Positions 43,300 to 54,424 of a DNA stretch of 64,000 nucleotides are shown here, one piece after another. Below the pieces are notes generated by a model. The model was given only the letters and a program-made list of their open reading frames with translations, did no database searches and was not told the DNA's origin. The first letter of the stretch is position 1. Each line of letters opens with the position of its first letter. Source of the stretch: Anniella stebbinsi (taxonomy: Eukaryota; Chordata; Lepidosauria; Squamata; Anniellidae); the NCBI GenBank assembly GCA_029215795.1, contig JARDYH010000002.1, positions 365,454,973 to 365,518,972 on the forward strand, written 5' to 3'. A program made the translations under genes and the position numbers.

Positions 43300-44003
43300 G
43301 TGAAAGAGCAGGCTGACCCAGGTCCCTTCTCACAAGGAAGGAGAGAAAGAGGTGATGGTGGGGGTGGGGGTGCTGAGGGAGAGAGGAGAAGAAGAAAGAG
43401 GGAGAGAGAGGGCGGTGTGGGGAGGAGACGGGGTATGTGCCTCGCCTTGTGATCTGCAGAGGTTTTGCTCATGCCAACCCAAGACAAGCAGACTTTGGGA
43501 GAAGAAGACTGGAGAACAACATGGGGTGTTTGTTGGGAAACAGATCGCAGGGCTCACTGGCCTCGATGAAGCCAAGCCAAGTAAGACAGATAGACAGAAG
43601 ACCCAAGAAAAGGAAAAAAGCATCTTTCATCCGGGAATTCATGTCCTGGGGTGGATTGAGAAAGAAGAAGAGGGGGAACTCCGAGGGATGGAGGCAGAGG
43701 AAGGGTCTCTTCTTCCAAGGGTAGGACAGCAGCCGCGGGACCAAAGGATAAAAACATTCGGGGGGGGGGGATTCCTCCCTGCTGGGCCAGAAGGGCAGCA
43801 GCCTCCCCTGGAGCAGATTTTCAAGAGAAGGCTGGGCAGGCTTTGGGGACTGAGGAGGCGGTCAGAGATGGATGAATGTTTCGTCAAGTGCCCCTTTTTA
43901 GAATTCTATGACTTGTTTCTGACTGAACACATTTTCATAGGTGGCCCTTCGGGAGACTTGGACGGGCCAATTGTGAACGTTGGAAAGCGGGACAAAAACT
44001 GAA
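43300..44003. other. Upstream flank of GMNC, unclassified
   Basis: Purine-rich on the plus strand, with GA-rich tracts near 43370-43410 and a G-run at 43759-43768. No coding exon is supported. Confidence 0.4.
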
Positions 44004-44140
44004 GACAGACATCCTTGTTGTCAACATGGATTTTGTAGTCGAATTACAGAGGCAGCCATAGATATCATAGATTCTATGATCTATGACTTCCTGCCTCTGC
44101 CGTTCAACTACAATAACCATGTTGACAAGGCTGTATGTCT
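44004..44140. repeat. Palindrome of about 137 bases, MITE-like
   Basis: 'GACAGACATCCTTGTTGTCA' at the left pairs with 'TTGACAAGGCTGTATGTC' at the right. Inside, GAGGCAG and CTGCCTC pair, and 'TAGATATCATAG' pairs with 'CTATGATCTA' around the centre. No TSD found; family unknown. Confidence 0.7.
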
Positions 44141-44185
44141 TGAGGAACCTCAGTGAGGGAAGCCCCACTTGTTTGCTAAATCAAT

Positions 44186-44414
44186 GGCTGAATTCGGATG
44201 ACACAATAAACAACTGGGGGGGGGGGGGAAGCAATCGTCAGTTGTATTGACTATCGTGTCGTCCGAATGCTGCCATAGTCAACTCAGCACTGATCCTAAT
44301 CCACACCACGGTTGATCATTTATTACCATGTTGTGTGGGGAGTACCCCCTAGATGAACAACTGTAAAGTTGATTAGTACCCCACCATTGACTATCGTGTT
44401 GTCCGAATTCAGCC
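44186..44414. mobile_element. MITE ('GGCTGAATTCGGATGACAC')
   Basis: Inverted ends GGCTGAATTCGGATGACAC and GTGTTGTCCGAATTCAGCC, with a G-run at 44217-44228. The interior matches the reversed interior of 19504-19729. Confidence 0.82.
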
Positions 44415-44867
44415 AGTGCCTATGCAACCTTTTCATCCAATAGGCCCACAGCACAATGGGACTTACAGAAAATAAAGTTACAGTTCAAAGCAAGGGACAG
44501 CACCTTTAATGAATCAAGAACTATAAACCCCAATTAAAATCCAGCAAGTAAATTAAAAACATCTGACCCTCTCCATCCCCAAGCCTTATAGAACACTACA
44601 GTTGTGATTATCGAAACATGCAGGCCTATGAAGACTCCACCAGGAAGATACTTTCACCAACACAATGCACAGCTATTCCACATTTATTATTGCACTCTTT
44701 AAATAATCATGGTTCATTATAAATTTTAAAGCTGTACACATCTATGCATTTTCCCTCCTTCAATGGCCTTCAGAGTAGCAAGAGAGAGGAAAAGTATCTG
44801 CGATGTAAAACATGAGCCACCTTTGGAGGGAGGGGCTATGCATTCCCACCCCCACCTGGTTATCTTT
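44415..44867. other. Unclassified non-coding sequence
   Basis: AT-leaning; no gene or repeat recognised. Confidence 0.4.
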
Positions 44868-45212
44868 GGCTGCCTCTACAAGAGAGGTTTAAAGCTCTTT
44901 CAAGGCGCTTTAAAAAATTTACCTCTACAAGAACGGAGCACAAATCGGGCGTAGAGGCGTGTTATCTCTCCAATTATGCGCATTATCGAATGCGCGTTAA
45001 ACAGCGAGTTTTATTTTGCTCCGGCAGTTAAAGCGCATTTTGACTATGTGAACAAACGCTTATGCGCATTAACTACTTGTAAAGCACATTTTGGTCATCC
45101 GTTAATGCGCTTCGCTGCCTCTCGTGCAGAGGTATTAGGTGTAAATGCGCTTCAGCGATTATGCGCATAATCGCCTAACCGGGCGCAAAAGCAAATCCTT
45201 GTAGAGGGGGCC
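44868..45212 (+). mobile_element. TIR element 'CTCTACAAG', short copy
   Basis: It begins GGCTGCCTCTACAAGAG and ends CTTGTAGAGGGGGCC. Its right part 'CTGCCTCTCGTGCAGAGG' is the same sequence that borders the captured segment in the two long copies, so it marks the empty state of that site. Confidence 0.9.
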
Positions 45213-45386
45213 TTTGAAAGCGCACACTTGCATTGATAATGACACACTTGCTAAGCTCCTATGTGCTATAGCTTTGGTTTAAATGCCCACGAAGGTGGGT
45301 TTTTGATTGTACAACTGCAGGTTGCAGAATTTGTGTTATTCTCTTGGCTGGATGTGAATCCCAAAGGGATCTCTGCCCTTGACTTG

Positions 45387-47652
45387 GGCTGCCTCTACAA
45401 GAGAGGTTTAAAGCTCTTTCAAGGTGCTTAAAAAAATTTACCTCTACAAGGAGGGAGCGCAAATCGGGCGTAGAGGCGCGCTATCCCTCCGATTGTGCGC
45501 ATTATCCAATGCGTGTTAAATAGCGAGTTTTATTTTGCAGCGGGATGTGCTGCTGCTGCTGCTGCTGCTCGCTCCCCCGCTCGGCTCCTGGCTCTCCCTA
45601 GCCGGCTCCTCTGGCTCCGTCTTTTGCCTTCCTTGCCCACCCACGTCCCTCGGCAGACAGCAGGGGGAGACCCCGGCCGGCCTCGGCCAGCCCCTCCTTC
45701 CCTCCCTCCAGCGGGGGAGGGCGAAGCAGCCAGGCACGCGGGCAGGCAATGGAGCGGAGCACCGAGGCGCGCCCGGCCCTTTAAGGGCTGCCGGTTCCAG
45801 CACAGCCTCAGCTGCAGCCAGCGCGCGCGGGAGAGCTTCGCGTGGCCGAAGAAGGGGTCGGCCTGCCGCCGCCCCCCCTCTCCCCGCCGCCGCCGTTGCC
45901 CCCGCCGGGAAGGAGCCGCTCCCTGTCCAGCAGTGACAACTCCTCCCGGCTCCCCTGAGCGCCCCCCCACCCCTGGTTTCTTGCCTTTGCGGAAAGAAAG
46001 GCCGGCGGAGGACTCTCGCTGCCCCCTCTGCTGCTCCCCGGCTGAGATCGGCTCCTGCCTCCGGGGGTCTGCACACCGCCCCCCCTGCAGTCACTCTTTG
46101 GAAGCCAGCAGCAGTTTTCCGGGCTGATCCGTCCCTGGCCCCCGATGTGGCCGTCCTGCATCAGCTGCCCCCCTCCCCGCTCCGTCCCTCCCTGGGGTTC
46201 AATCTCGCCTCCCCCCTCCCCCCTCCCCTCTCCCTGCCTGCCTCTCGTGCAGAGGTATTAGGCGTAAATGCTAGGGGTGTGCACGGACCCCCCAGATCGG
46301 ATCGGGACCCGGATCGGGACCTCCAATTTTGTCACGGATCGGTTTGGACAAAATCGGAGGCCCCCCGGACCGGATCGAGTACGATCCCGATCCAAAAATC
46401 GGAAATTTTTGGATCGGCCGCCATTTTTTTCCCCATAGACTTGCATTGCAATGCAAGTCTATGAGGAAAAAATGGCGGCGGGTGGGTGAGGGGGGGCCTA
46501 ACTCCCTCCCCCCCCGGGGCCGTCCACTGTGGACGGCCCCGGCAGGTAAGCCCCCTCCCCCGCGCTCCCTCCCCCCCCGGGGCCGTCCGCTTCCATCCGC
46601 TGGCGCCCGCAGGCGCCAGCGGATAGAAGCGGACGGCTCCGGGGGGGGTAAGCCCCCTTCCCCGCCACTGCTTACCTGTTAGGGCCGTTCGCTCCCATCC
46701 GGCGCTGGCGGCTATGTCCGGCGCTGGTGGCTACCGCCAGCCGGCTTTGCGGCTTGCTCTCAAGTAGCGCGCCGGGTGATCACCCGGCGCGCCACCCTGG
46801 AGCAGGCCGCGGAGCCCGCTGGTAGTAGGCGCCGGACGGGAGCGGACGGGCGGGAAAGGTAAGGGCCCCCCTCCCCCCTCCGCACGCCCCCTCCTCCCCT
46901 CCACGCACCCCCTGCTTACCTTCCCGGCCCGTCCGCTCCCGTCCGGCGCCGGCGGCTACTACCAGCGGGCTCCGCGGCCTGCTCTGGAGTAGCGCGCCGG
47001 GTGATGACATCACCCGGCGCGCCACCCTGGAGTAGGCCGCGGAGCCTGCTGGTAGTAGCCGCCGGCGCCGGACGGGAGCGGACGGGCCGGGAAGGTAAGG
47101 GCCCCCCTCCTCCCCTCCGTGCGCCCCCTCCTCCCCTCCGTGGGCCCCCTGCTTACCTTCCCAGCCCGTCCGCTCCCGTCCGGCACCGGCGGCTACTACC
47201 AGCGGGCTCCGCGGCCTGCTCTGGAGTAGCGCGCCGGGTGATGACGTCACCCGGCGCGCCACCCTGGAGCAGGCCGCGGAGCCCGCTGGTAGTAGCTGCC
47301 GGCGCCGGACGGGAGCGGACGGGCCGGAAAGGTAAGCGCCCCCCTCCTCCCCCCCCGCTGTCCACTTTCATCGGCGGGCGCCCACCAATGGAAATGGCGG
47401 TGGGTGCCAGTGGGTGCCCGCCGATCCGCCGATCCGCCGAACCGGTTCGGAGCCTTTTCGGACCGGTTCGGATTGGATCGGCCGATCCAGCTGTCGGATC
47501 GGAAATCAGATAATTTATCTGATTTCCCACTGGACCGGACTCGGATCGTGGATCGGGTCTGATCCAGTGCACATCCCTAGTAAAATGCGCTTCAGCGATG
47601 ATGCGCATAATCGCTTAACCAGGCGCAAAAGCGAATCCTTGTAGAGGGGACC
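45387..47652 (+). mobile_element. TIR element 'CTCTACAAG' with captured GC-rich segment and nested hAT
   Basis: It begins GGCTGCCTCTACAAGAG and ends CTTGTAGAGGGGACC. About 45540-46238 is the same CpG-rich segment as in 1161-2164, with scattered indels. The right arm is broken by the hAT element at 46272-47579. Confidence 0.88.
46272..47579. mobile_element. hAT-type element nested in the TIR element, TSD GTAAATGC
   Basis: It starts TAGGGGTGTGCACGG and ends AGTGCACATCCCTA. GTAAATGC lies at the left (46264-46271) and GTAAAATGC at the right (47580-47588), an 8-bp TSD with one added A. The copy at 2090 shows the unbroken target 'GGCGTAAATGCGCTTCAG'. Inside are three palindromic cores near 46735-46835, 46960-47060 and 47190-47300, each centred on CGGGTGATCACCCG or GGGTGATGACRTCACCC, with flanking GGTAAG motifs. 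Sub-terminal GGATCGG repeats. Confidence 0.93.
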
Positions 47653-47790
47653 TTGGTCTGAGAGGAGCGGTGGATCCCAAGTTGGCCATCTTCGTTGTGC
47701 CCTTAACTGACCTTCTGTAAAAAAGTATGGAGAAGTTAGATGAAGCCATTTCCTCTTAGCCTACTTAATGCAAACAGGATTTGTGAGAAG

Positions 47791-48136
47791 GGCTGCCTCT
47801 ACATCAGACATTTAAAGCTCTTTGAAGTCTCATTAAAATTTTTACCTCTACAAGAGTGGAGCGTAAATCGGGAGTTGAGGCGCTTTTTCTCTCCGATTAT
47901 GCGCAGTATTGAATGCACGTTAAATAGCCAGTTTTATTTTGCTCCAGCCGTTAAAGTGCATTTAACAAGCGATTCTCCGCATTAACTACTTGTAAAGCGC
48001 ATTTCAAACAACCGGTAAGGCCACCAGTTGTGTGCTCAATTACCTCCTGCATACAAGCATTTACGATAAAGTGCTTCAGCGATTATGCGCATAATCGGCT
48101 AACCAGGCGTCAAACGGAATCCATCTAGAGGGGGTC
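47791..48136 (+). mobile_element. TIR element 'CTCTACAAG', short copy
   Basis: It begins GGCTGCCTCTACATCAG and ends 'GGAATCCATCTAGAGGGGGTC'-like (18 of these bases are family sequence). It is closest to the copies at 33141 and 49836. Confidence 0.82.
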
Positions 48137-48147
48137 AAGGGGACAAT

Positions 48148-48345
48148 AGTAAAGCAAGCAGTAGCTTTGCCTGCAGAAGGTCTTTTGGTTCAATACCCAG
48201 TAGCATCTCCATTTAGGGCTAGGAAGGAATCCTGCCTGCAACCCCAGAGAGCACTTGATGCCAGTCAGTGTTGACACTATAAGGCTAGATGGAACAAGAG
48301 TCTGGCTCAGTATAATAAGGCAGCTTCTATGTTCCTATATGTTAC
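48148..48345 (+). mobile_element. tRNA-derived SINE
   Basis: 'GCTTTGCCTGCAGAAGGTC', 'TTGGTTCAATACCCAG' (B box), 'GATGCCAGTCAGTGTTGAC' and 'TCAGTATAATAAGGCAGC'. It lies directly after the TIR element. Confidence 0.85.
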
Positions 48346-49019
48346 CTCCCAGAGCTGTAGCAATGGTAAGTGAGGAGCAGATGGTAATTCCATGCATGTT
48401 GCAGTATATGGGTCAGGGGGAAGTTGGAAGTACAGGGATGAGTTTGGTTGTTGTGTGGGACTCAGTTGCCAGGCCCAACTATAAGTGCAAATCTTTCAGA
48501 AAATCATTCCCTTGAAAGCCATGATTGTTGTGATGATAAAAAGGGGGAGGGGTAAAAGAAATAAAAAGTAATTGACAGCAATATAAATAAAATTGTGAAT
48601 CCATCAGATGCTACATAAAAACAAGATCTCTGTTAGGGCAGTATCTACTATGCATGTTGGAATCTCTACCTATAAATCGGAAAGTATGTGTGTGTGATGA
48701 GTTAGAAACTTGAAATTTGGCACACTGATAGGTCTGGCTGTACAATGTACCAGAAAAATCTAAAAACACAGAATTTTGAGTTTTAAGTATTTTTAAAAGA
48801 ATTTAATAAAAACCAAGGCTTATACCTGCAACTCCCAGCATGCCTTGGGCAGAACTCCCAACATGCTTTGTTTGGGAAGCCAGACTAACTGGCCTTTGGG
48901 AGTGCATGGGCAGGTTGCTGCTGTGTGTCTTTCACAACCTCGACTCCTAAGGTTAGTCTTGAGCATCAATTCAGTTCCACATAAAAGGAAACAACCCACA
49001 TAAATGGGCTTTGTCATAG

Positions 49020-49310
49020 AACAATAGACTCATAGAATCATAGAATAGTAGAGTTGGAAGAAGCCTCTAAGGCCATCGAGTCCAATCCTCTGCTCAATGC
49101 AGGAATCTACCTTAAAGCATCCCTGACAGATGGTTGTCCAGCAGCCTTTTGAATGCCTCTAATGTGGGAGAGCCCACCAGCTCCCTAGGTCATTAGTTCC
49201 ATTGCCATACTGCTCTAACAGTCAGGAAGTTTTTCCTGATGTCCAGCCAGAGTCATTTGCGGTGCCTCTTCCTGCCCTCTGCATGGTTTTAAAACCATAA
49301 CTGGATACAA
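49020..49310 (+). mobile_element. CR1-type 3' end repeat
   Basis: 'TCATAGAATCATAGAATAG', 'AGTTGGAAGAAGCC', 'TCCAATCCTCTGCTCAATGC' and 'TCAGGAAGTTTTTCCTGATG': a phrase set typical of amniote CR1-linked repeats. The orientation is uncertain. Confidence 0.65.
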
Positions 49311-49835
49311 CAGCATAACTTTGAGGGGCCAAACATACTCAAAGGCACCCTATACTGATATCGCTGTTTTCTCAGAATTTGGAGGACATGCACGTGTGGC
49401 CTTCACTCTTAGGAAGGAGGAAAGGGAGGCACTCTGTGCATGCCCAGAAATAGGCCTGATGAAGGGGGAAGTATGTGGGCCAGTGCTCACCTGATGGAGC
49501 ACTTGGTGAGCAAGAAGCACAGGCCAAGGCAGTCCCAGCAGGATTTGGCCAGAGCTGGGTGTGTCTGTCCATTGACAGCGGCTTACCATCCCTTTTTGGC
49601 GATGCTACTGTTCAATGCTCTATTGAGGAGCAGCATCGGCAATGAGAGGAGGGAAGCGCCTCTCAGAGGATGTGGACACCTGCAGCCCACCAAAGGCATG
49701 CTGAGAGATGTAATACTGGCATGTAGAGTGGCTGATTTTAAATGAAGTATGTGTTAGCAAAACAGGTCACTATGTGCAAAAAAGGTCACTATCTCTCAAT
49801 CCTAACTCAGCTCCCATTTTCCTGACCTCTCACTA

Positions 49836-50193
49836 AGGCTGCCTCTACAAGAGGCATTTAAAGCTCTTTCAAGGCGCATTAAAATGTTTACCTCTACAAG
49901 AATGGAGCGCAAATCGGGCGTAGAGGTGCGTTTTCTCTCCGATTATGCGCATTATCAAATGCGTGTTAAATAGCGAGTTTTATTTTGCTCCGGCCGTTAA
50001 AGCGCATTTTGCCTATGTGAACAAGCGATTCTCCGCATAAACTACCTGTAAAGCGCATTTGAAACAACTGGTAAGGTCACCTGTTGAGTGCTCAATTACC
50101 TCCCGCATACAAGCATTTCCAATAAAGCGCTTCAGCGAATATGGGCATAATCGGCTAACCAGGCGTAAAGCCGAATTCTTGTAGATGAGGCCT
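49836..50193 (+). mobile_element. TIR element 'CTCTACAAG', short copy
   Basis: It begins AGGCTGCCTCTACAAGAGGC and ends CTTGTAGATGAGGCCT. No captured segment. It lies inside the Helitron-like element. Confidence 0.9.
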
Positions 50194-50419
50194 CACTGTC
50201 TTTGTTCCCCTTCTACCTGACTTTCTCCAACTGCCACGAACCCTGCCCACCATTCCATTCTAGTCTCCGTTTATGCCTACAACTCCCAGCATGCCTTGGG
50301 CCATTTAATTTGTTTAAAAGTTAACTCACAGGCCTAGCACTAGCCTACTACTTTGAGATGATTACCTTGCAAACATTTATCGGAGGGGCCCGAAGAACGT
50401 CGAGTATATCAGCTAGTAT

Positions 50420-51115
50420 TATTATATGGTCGTTCTTAGCTAGATATCTGATTTATAGTGTAATCCTATGCATACCTACTCAGATGCAAGTCAAGTTGAA
50501 CTCAATGGGACTTACTTTCAGGTAAGTGAGTATAAGGGATGTATAGATTTTGCGAAATCTGTTTCATCTGTATTTCATGGATCATCAGGCATCTTTCATT
50601 CCTTCGTCTGCTCAGTGGCAGAATCTGTTGTTGTTATTATTATTGTTATTATTATTGGGATAATTGAGAATGCAACCATCCCTAAAAGTGGAACCCTTGC
50701 ACTTGTGCAAGAGGAACCCTCAGTGGTTGTGTGAATTTGTGCAAATCCCCCCCAATGTAAAAACAAAACAAAACCCCCAGTCTGCAAGGCCATGGAATCC
50801 ACGTAATCCTGGAAAAGTTGGTCCCCTGTGGAATCTGCAGATTGGATTCATAGATATCTGAACACATTTGATTCTGTTGCAAATTTCTCCAACATCCTTA
50901 GTGTATATAGGATTGCAGGCATAAAGGCCCATTTTGTGCAAATGGCAGCCGTAAATAGAGCCATTTATGCAAAATTACAGGTGAAAATAGTGATTTGGGG
51001 TAAATGGCTCTATTTATAGCCACCATTTGTAAAAATAATACTTTATGGACAAAAACAAGCTGCCATTTTGTGCAAAATGATGGCTGCCTGAGTCACCATC
51101 ACAGCTGGCGAAGCC
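50420..51115. other. Unclassified non-coding sequence
   Basis: It contains 'CCCATTTTGTGCAAATGGC' and similar phrases repeated three times (about 50928-51085), a low-copy local repeat. No gene is seen. Confidence 0.4.
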
Positions 51116-51750
51116 TAGGGTGACCAGATTTTGGAAAGCAAAATCCCGGTCCAAAATGGCCACCCCACCAAAGCAGCCCCCCGAACATAAAATAAAAAAA
51201 TTAAAAAGGCCGCCCGCCATGCAGACAACAAAAAGGCCGCCCGCCACCCCCCCACCCGAAACAACCCCACCACCAAGCCACCCACCCCCCAAAAAACCCA
51301 GCCCGGATCTACCGGGTCCTCCGCTGCCACCGCCGATCTTCTCCACTGCTGCGTGACCCCCTGCAGCCCCCTCACCCTTCTTGCCCTGCTCCTGGGCTCC
51401 CTGGAGGTACCTGAGGAACAGCAGCAGCAGGCAAAGAAGGAGGAAGAGCCTGCTTTAAAATGCCAGCGCTGCTCCCCGGCCTCGGCAGGAAACAAGTGTT
51501 CAGCATTAGGGAGCGTCAACAAATTCCTTGTCTGGTGGCTAAAGCAGTTAGTCACCAGACAAGGAATTTGTTGATGCTCCCTAACGCTGAGCACTTGCTT
51601 CCTGCCCAGGCCGGGGAGCAGGGCGGGCATTTTAGGGTGGGAGGAGAGCTGATCCTTTCCCCGGTTTGCCCCCGCCGCCCCCCTGTCGGCCCGGATTGCC
51701 CCAGTTTTCCCGGTTAGGACCAGGAAATCCAGGGCGATCTGGTCACCCTA
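51116..51750. mobile_element. hAT-type element with large inner palindrome
   Basis: It starts TAGGGTGACCAGATTTTGG and ends GATCTGGTCACCCTA; GAAGCC adjoins both sides (imperfect TSD). An inner palindrome spans about 51455-51640: 'CAAATTCCTTGTCTGGTG' pairs with 'CACCAGACAAGGAATTTG' around a 13-base centre near 51547, with outer arms 'GCTCCCCGGCCT' and 'GGCCGGGGAGC'. Confidence 0.85.
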
Positions 51751-53030
51751 GGAAGCCCTCATTCTCTCCTTGCAAGGAGAAAATGAGGTCTTGATGGGCA
51801 GCAGAGGATTCCTGCCCCTCGCTGCCTGTCAACCCTGTATGCTCTCCTTGCAAGGAAGGAGAGTGTGAGGGGTTGCTGTGCAGCGGGAAACCGCAAGCTT
51901 GCCTGACTAATTTCTCATGGGGCCTTGAGTCCCAAACAGATGCCTGCACTATCCGTACTCTTAACCTCTGCTCTATAGGTGCCTGTGACATTGTATGTCT
52001 GTATATAATGAGTCTATGGTTCTGTATTCCTGTTATATCTCTAAGTTTTAGTGAGTATGTCTAGCGTGAGAATGCGAATAAGTGACAAGAAGAATGGTAA
52101 ATTTACATATGTCAACTGATTGGCTGAGTGAGTGGAGGGGTGGAGTGTAAGTGCTATATAAACAGTGTGCTGTGTGGGTCAGATAGGGGAATAGATAGGA
52201 TTGAGAATAGATGGATGGAGGTTTGTGGTGATTTGTGAAGTGATTGCTTGAGAGAGTGTTTTTGGAGTATTGTGTATGAGAGAATATATATATTGATTGA
52301 GCCATTAAGTGTTACATGTTCATTATTCAACTGCTTATTACTGTAATTAATAAAGCTTTCTTTGTTTATAAAACTCTATGCCTTCAGCTCTTGGCTATGT
52401 AAGAGGGAGCTAATAAAGGGAACCGTACAAGGTTATAGGGTAAAAAGGGTTGGACCTGAGCCTTGATGGTCCTGGTGGCAGTGAAACCCAATGTGTGTGA
52501 GAGAGAAGGTGATTCCTGCTTGAGGTGAGAAAGGCTTTAGAGAAGGGGAATTCTCACTCGGAGAAGACAGGAATGTTGCCGTACCCCCTCTCCAAACTGT
52601 GTCCAGCTTATGCACTGGAGATATAAATTAGTGCCCACTCCGGCAGAGGTAGCCTTGCTCCCAAGATGCCCTAGCTCACAGCTGACTCTATGCAATGCCA
52701 AGCTGAGGCAAAGCAAGAGGCTGGCATATGGGCAGGGCTCCTTCTGCCCTTCGATACTTGGTGCTCTCCTGCCATTCGTGTGCCTTGCCCATGCATTGCA
52801 GACTGGGACAATTGCCTTTATATTCCAGCCTGCCGACTATCTCATCTTTTCCTCCCAGCCTCAATTCTGAATTTTGTCACCCCTTGAAAGAGTAATAAAG
52901 TGCTGATCCCACGATGCCAATCAGAGAGGAATAAAAGATGGGAGGTGGGCCAGTGGTGGGGTGGCTGCAGGATGGACAGGGAAATGGAGTCACTGCTGGC
53001 TCTTTCTTGTGCTCCCTTGACCCTTGTCCA
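51751..53030. other. Unclassified non-coding sequence
   Basis: No gene seen. Inverted 'CTCTCCTTGCAAGGAGA' palindromes at about 51766-51782 and 51841-51857 are notable. A GA/GT-leaning stretch at 52050-52340 lacks known repeats. Confidence 0.4.
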
Positions 53031-53039
53031 TCCTGGTTG

Positions 53040-54045
53040 TTGAAATCTGCCAGGGCTGGGTTGGAGATATGGACTTCAGAAGCAATGAGTGCTGCTTTGA
53101 GGGATGGCAGGGTCCCTGCTGCCTTGACATGGTGAGGCCTTCATTAAAGAAATCAAATCTAGATCCAACCATTTGGGATAATTACCTCTCAGCAGGGCCT
53201 ACAGCAAGGGTAGGCATGGTTGGTTACCTGCTGAAGGCTCACACTCCAGCAGGGACACACTGACAAGAGCCTCCTTGAGTTGCTCCTCGTCTTCACTATT
53301 GCAACCTGCTCTTGTTCTGACCCAGACAACAATGCAAGAAGGAGGAGCAGCAAATGCCATGGGCTACTTCCTCCTGCCAAGCAAACAAGTGTTATCAAGG
53401 TGGCAATAGTCACCATGATTGTTTTTTACCAGCCTGGGCTAGTACACCAACTATGCTTCTATTTAGAGAGGATGGACCTTGCTTCTGTGATCTATGTTTG
53501 AGTGACATCCAAGCTGGATTATAGCAATGTGCTCTATGAAGAGCTGCTTTCAAAGATGGTTCAGAAATTTCAACTTGTACAAAATGCTTCTGCTCAAGTA
53601 CTGGTAGGTGTAAGGCAGTCAGACCATGTGACGCCTATATGGTTCTAGCTCCACTGGATACTGCTTGTGATTTTCCAGCCCAATTTAAAGTGCTGGCATT
53701 GGCCTTTAAAGCCCTAAATGGTTTGGGTCTGGAACTGCCTTCACCCATACCAACCTGCCTGTATTCTGAGATTGACATAGGAGATCCTGGTTTTGTTCCA
53801 GTCTGTCAAAGCAATTAGGGTGGTGGGCATGAGGAATAGGGCCTTCTCAATAGTGGGCCCCACTTGTTAAAACTTTGTCCCAGTTGATGTCCACCAGGCC
53901 CTATAATTGGAGGCCTTCAAGTTAAACTATTTGAGTTTAATTATTAATGTTGACTATCATTATTTTATTGAATTTAAATTTTGTTGTATGCCACCTTGTA
54001 AGGGTTTACCCTAAAATGTGGCTTATAAATCTTTTACATAAATAA
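53040..54045 (+). mobile_element. L2-like LINE, decayed 3' half
   Basis: 'TCCAAGCTGGATTATAGCAA' (TSKLDYSN), 'CAACTTGTACAAAATGCTTC' (QLVQNAS), 'AAAGCCCTAAATGGTTTGGG' (KALNGLG), then a 3' UTR and 'ACATAAATAAATAAAAAAA' tail. Stops and frameshifts throughout. Confidence 0.8.
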
Positions 54046-54424
54046 ATAAAAAAATGTTTAGCTAGGAGCTAGGGGGATCTTGAATGATGTACTTTTTGCT
54101 TTCATGGCTGAAATGGAAAAGAACCTCAGTGAAAGTACAACAACATCCACTGTTGCATCTTTTCATGAGAGGTGGTAGTTTCACATGGATGGTTGTGTCA
54201 TGATGAGCTGCCCAGAGAGTAACAACAGCCTCTGTGCTATAAAGCAGGAAGTGGCATTGCTAGATTACCTCTCTGTGTGAGACTTCATTCCCAGGGCTCC
54301 TGGTTTGTGTCATTAGCATCCCGGCTTCAACTGCATAGAGTTTCCTCCTCCATCTGGAGTCCTGCGTACTGCAGGGAGTGTGTCCACTTTTTCCAGTGCC
54401 TGATATTATCTAGGACGTGAGAAA

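Larger units (their letters stand above)
41440..43300 (-). promoter_or_regulatory. GMNC: CpG island and probable GMNC promoter
   Basis: This stretch is very GC-rich and dense in CpG, unlike the sequence on either side. It covers exon 1, intron 1 and exon 2 of GMNC. A CRE-like TGACGT lies at 43288-43293, upstream of exon 1. No clear TATA box is seen, as is usual for CpG-island promoters. The transcription start is not resolved; about 43.1-43.3 kb is an inference. A MITE sits within it at 42189-42298. Confidence 0.65.
48644..50416 (+). mobile_element. Helitron-like non-autonomous element, with nested CR1 and TIR element
   Basis: The left end is TCTACTATGCATG directly after an A; the right end is ATATCAGCTAG directly before a T. 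This is the A|TC...CTAG|T layout of Helitrons. 'AAATTTGGCACACTGATAGG' and 'CAACTCCCAGCATGCCTTGG' (twice, near 48830 and 50280) lie inside. I see no perfect terminal hairpin and no Rep/helicase coding. It is interrupted at 49020-49310 and 49836-50193. Confidence 0.55.
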
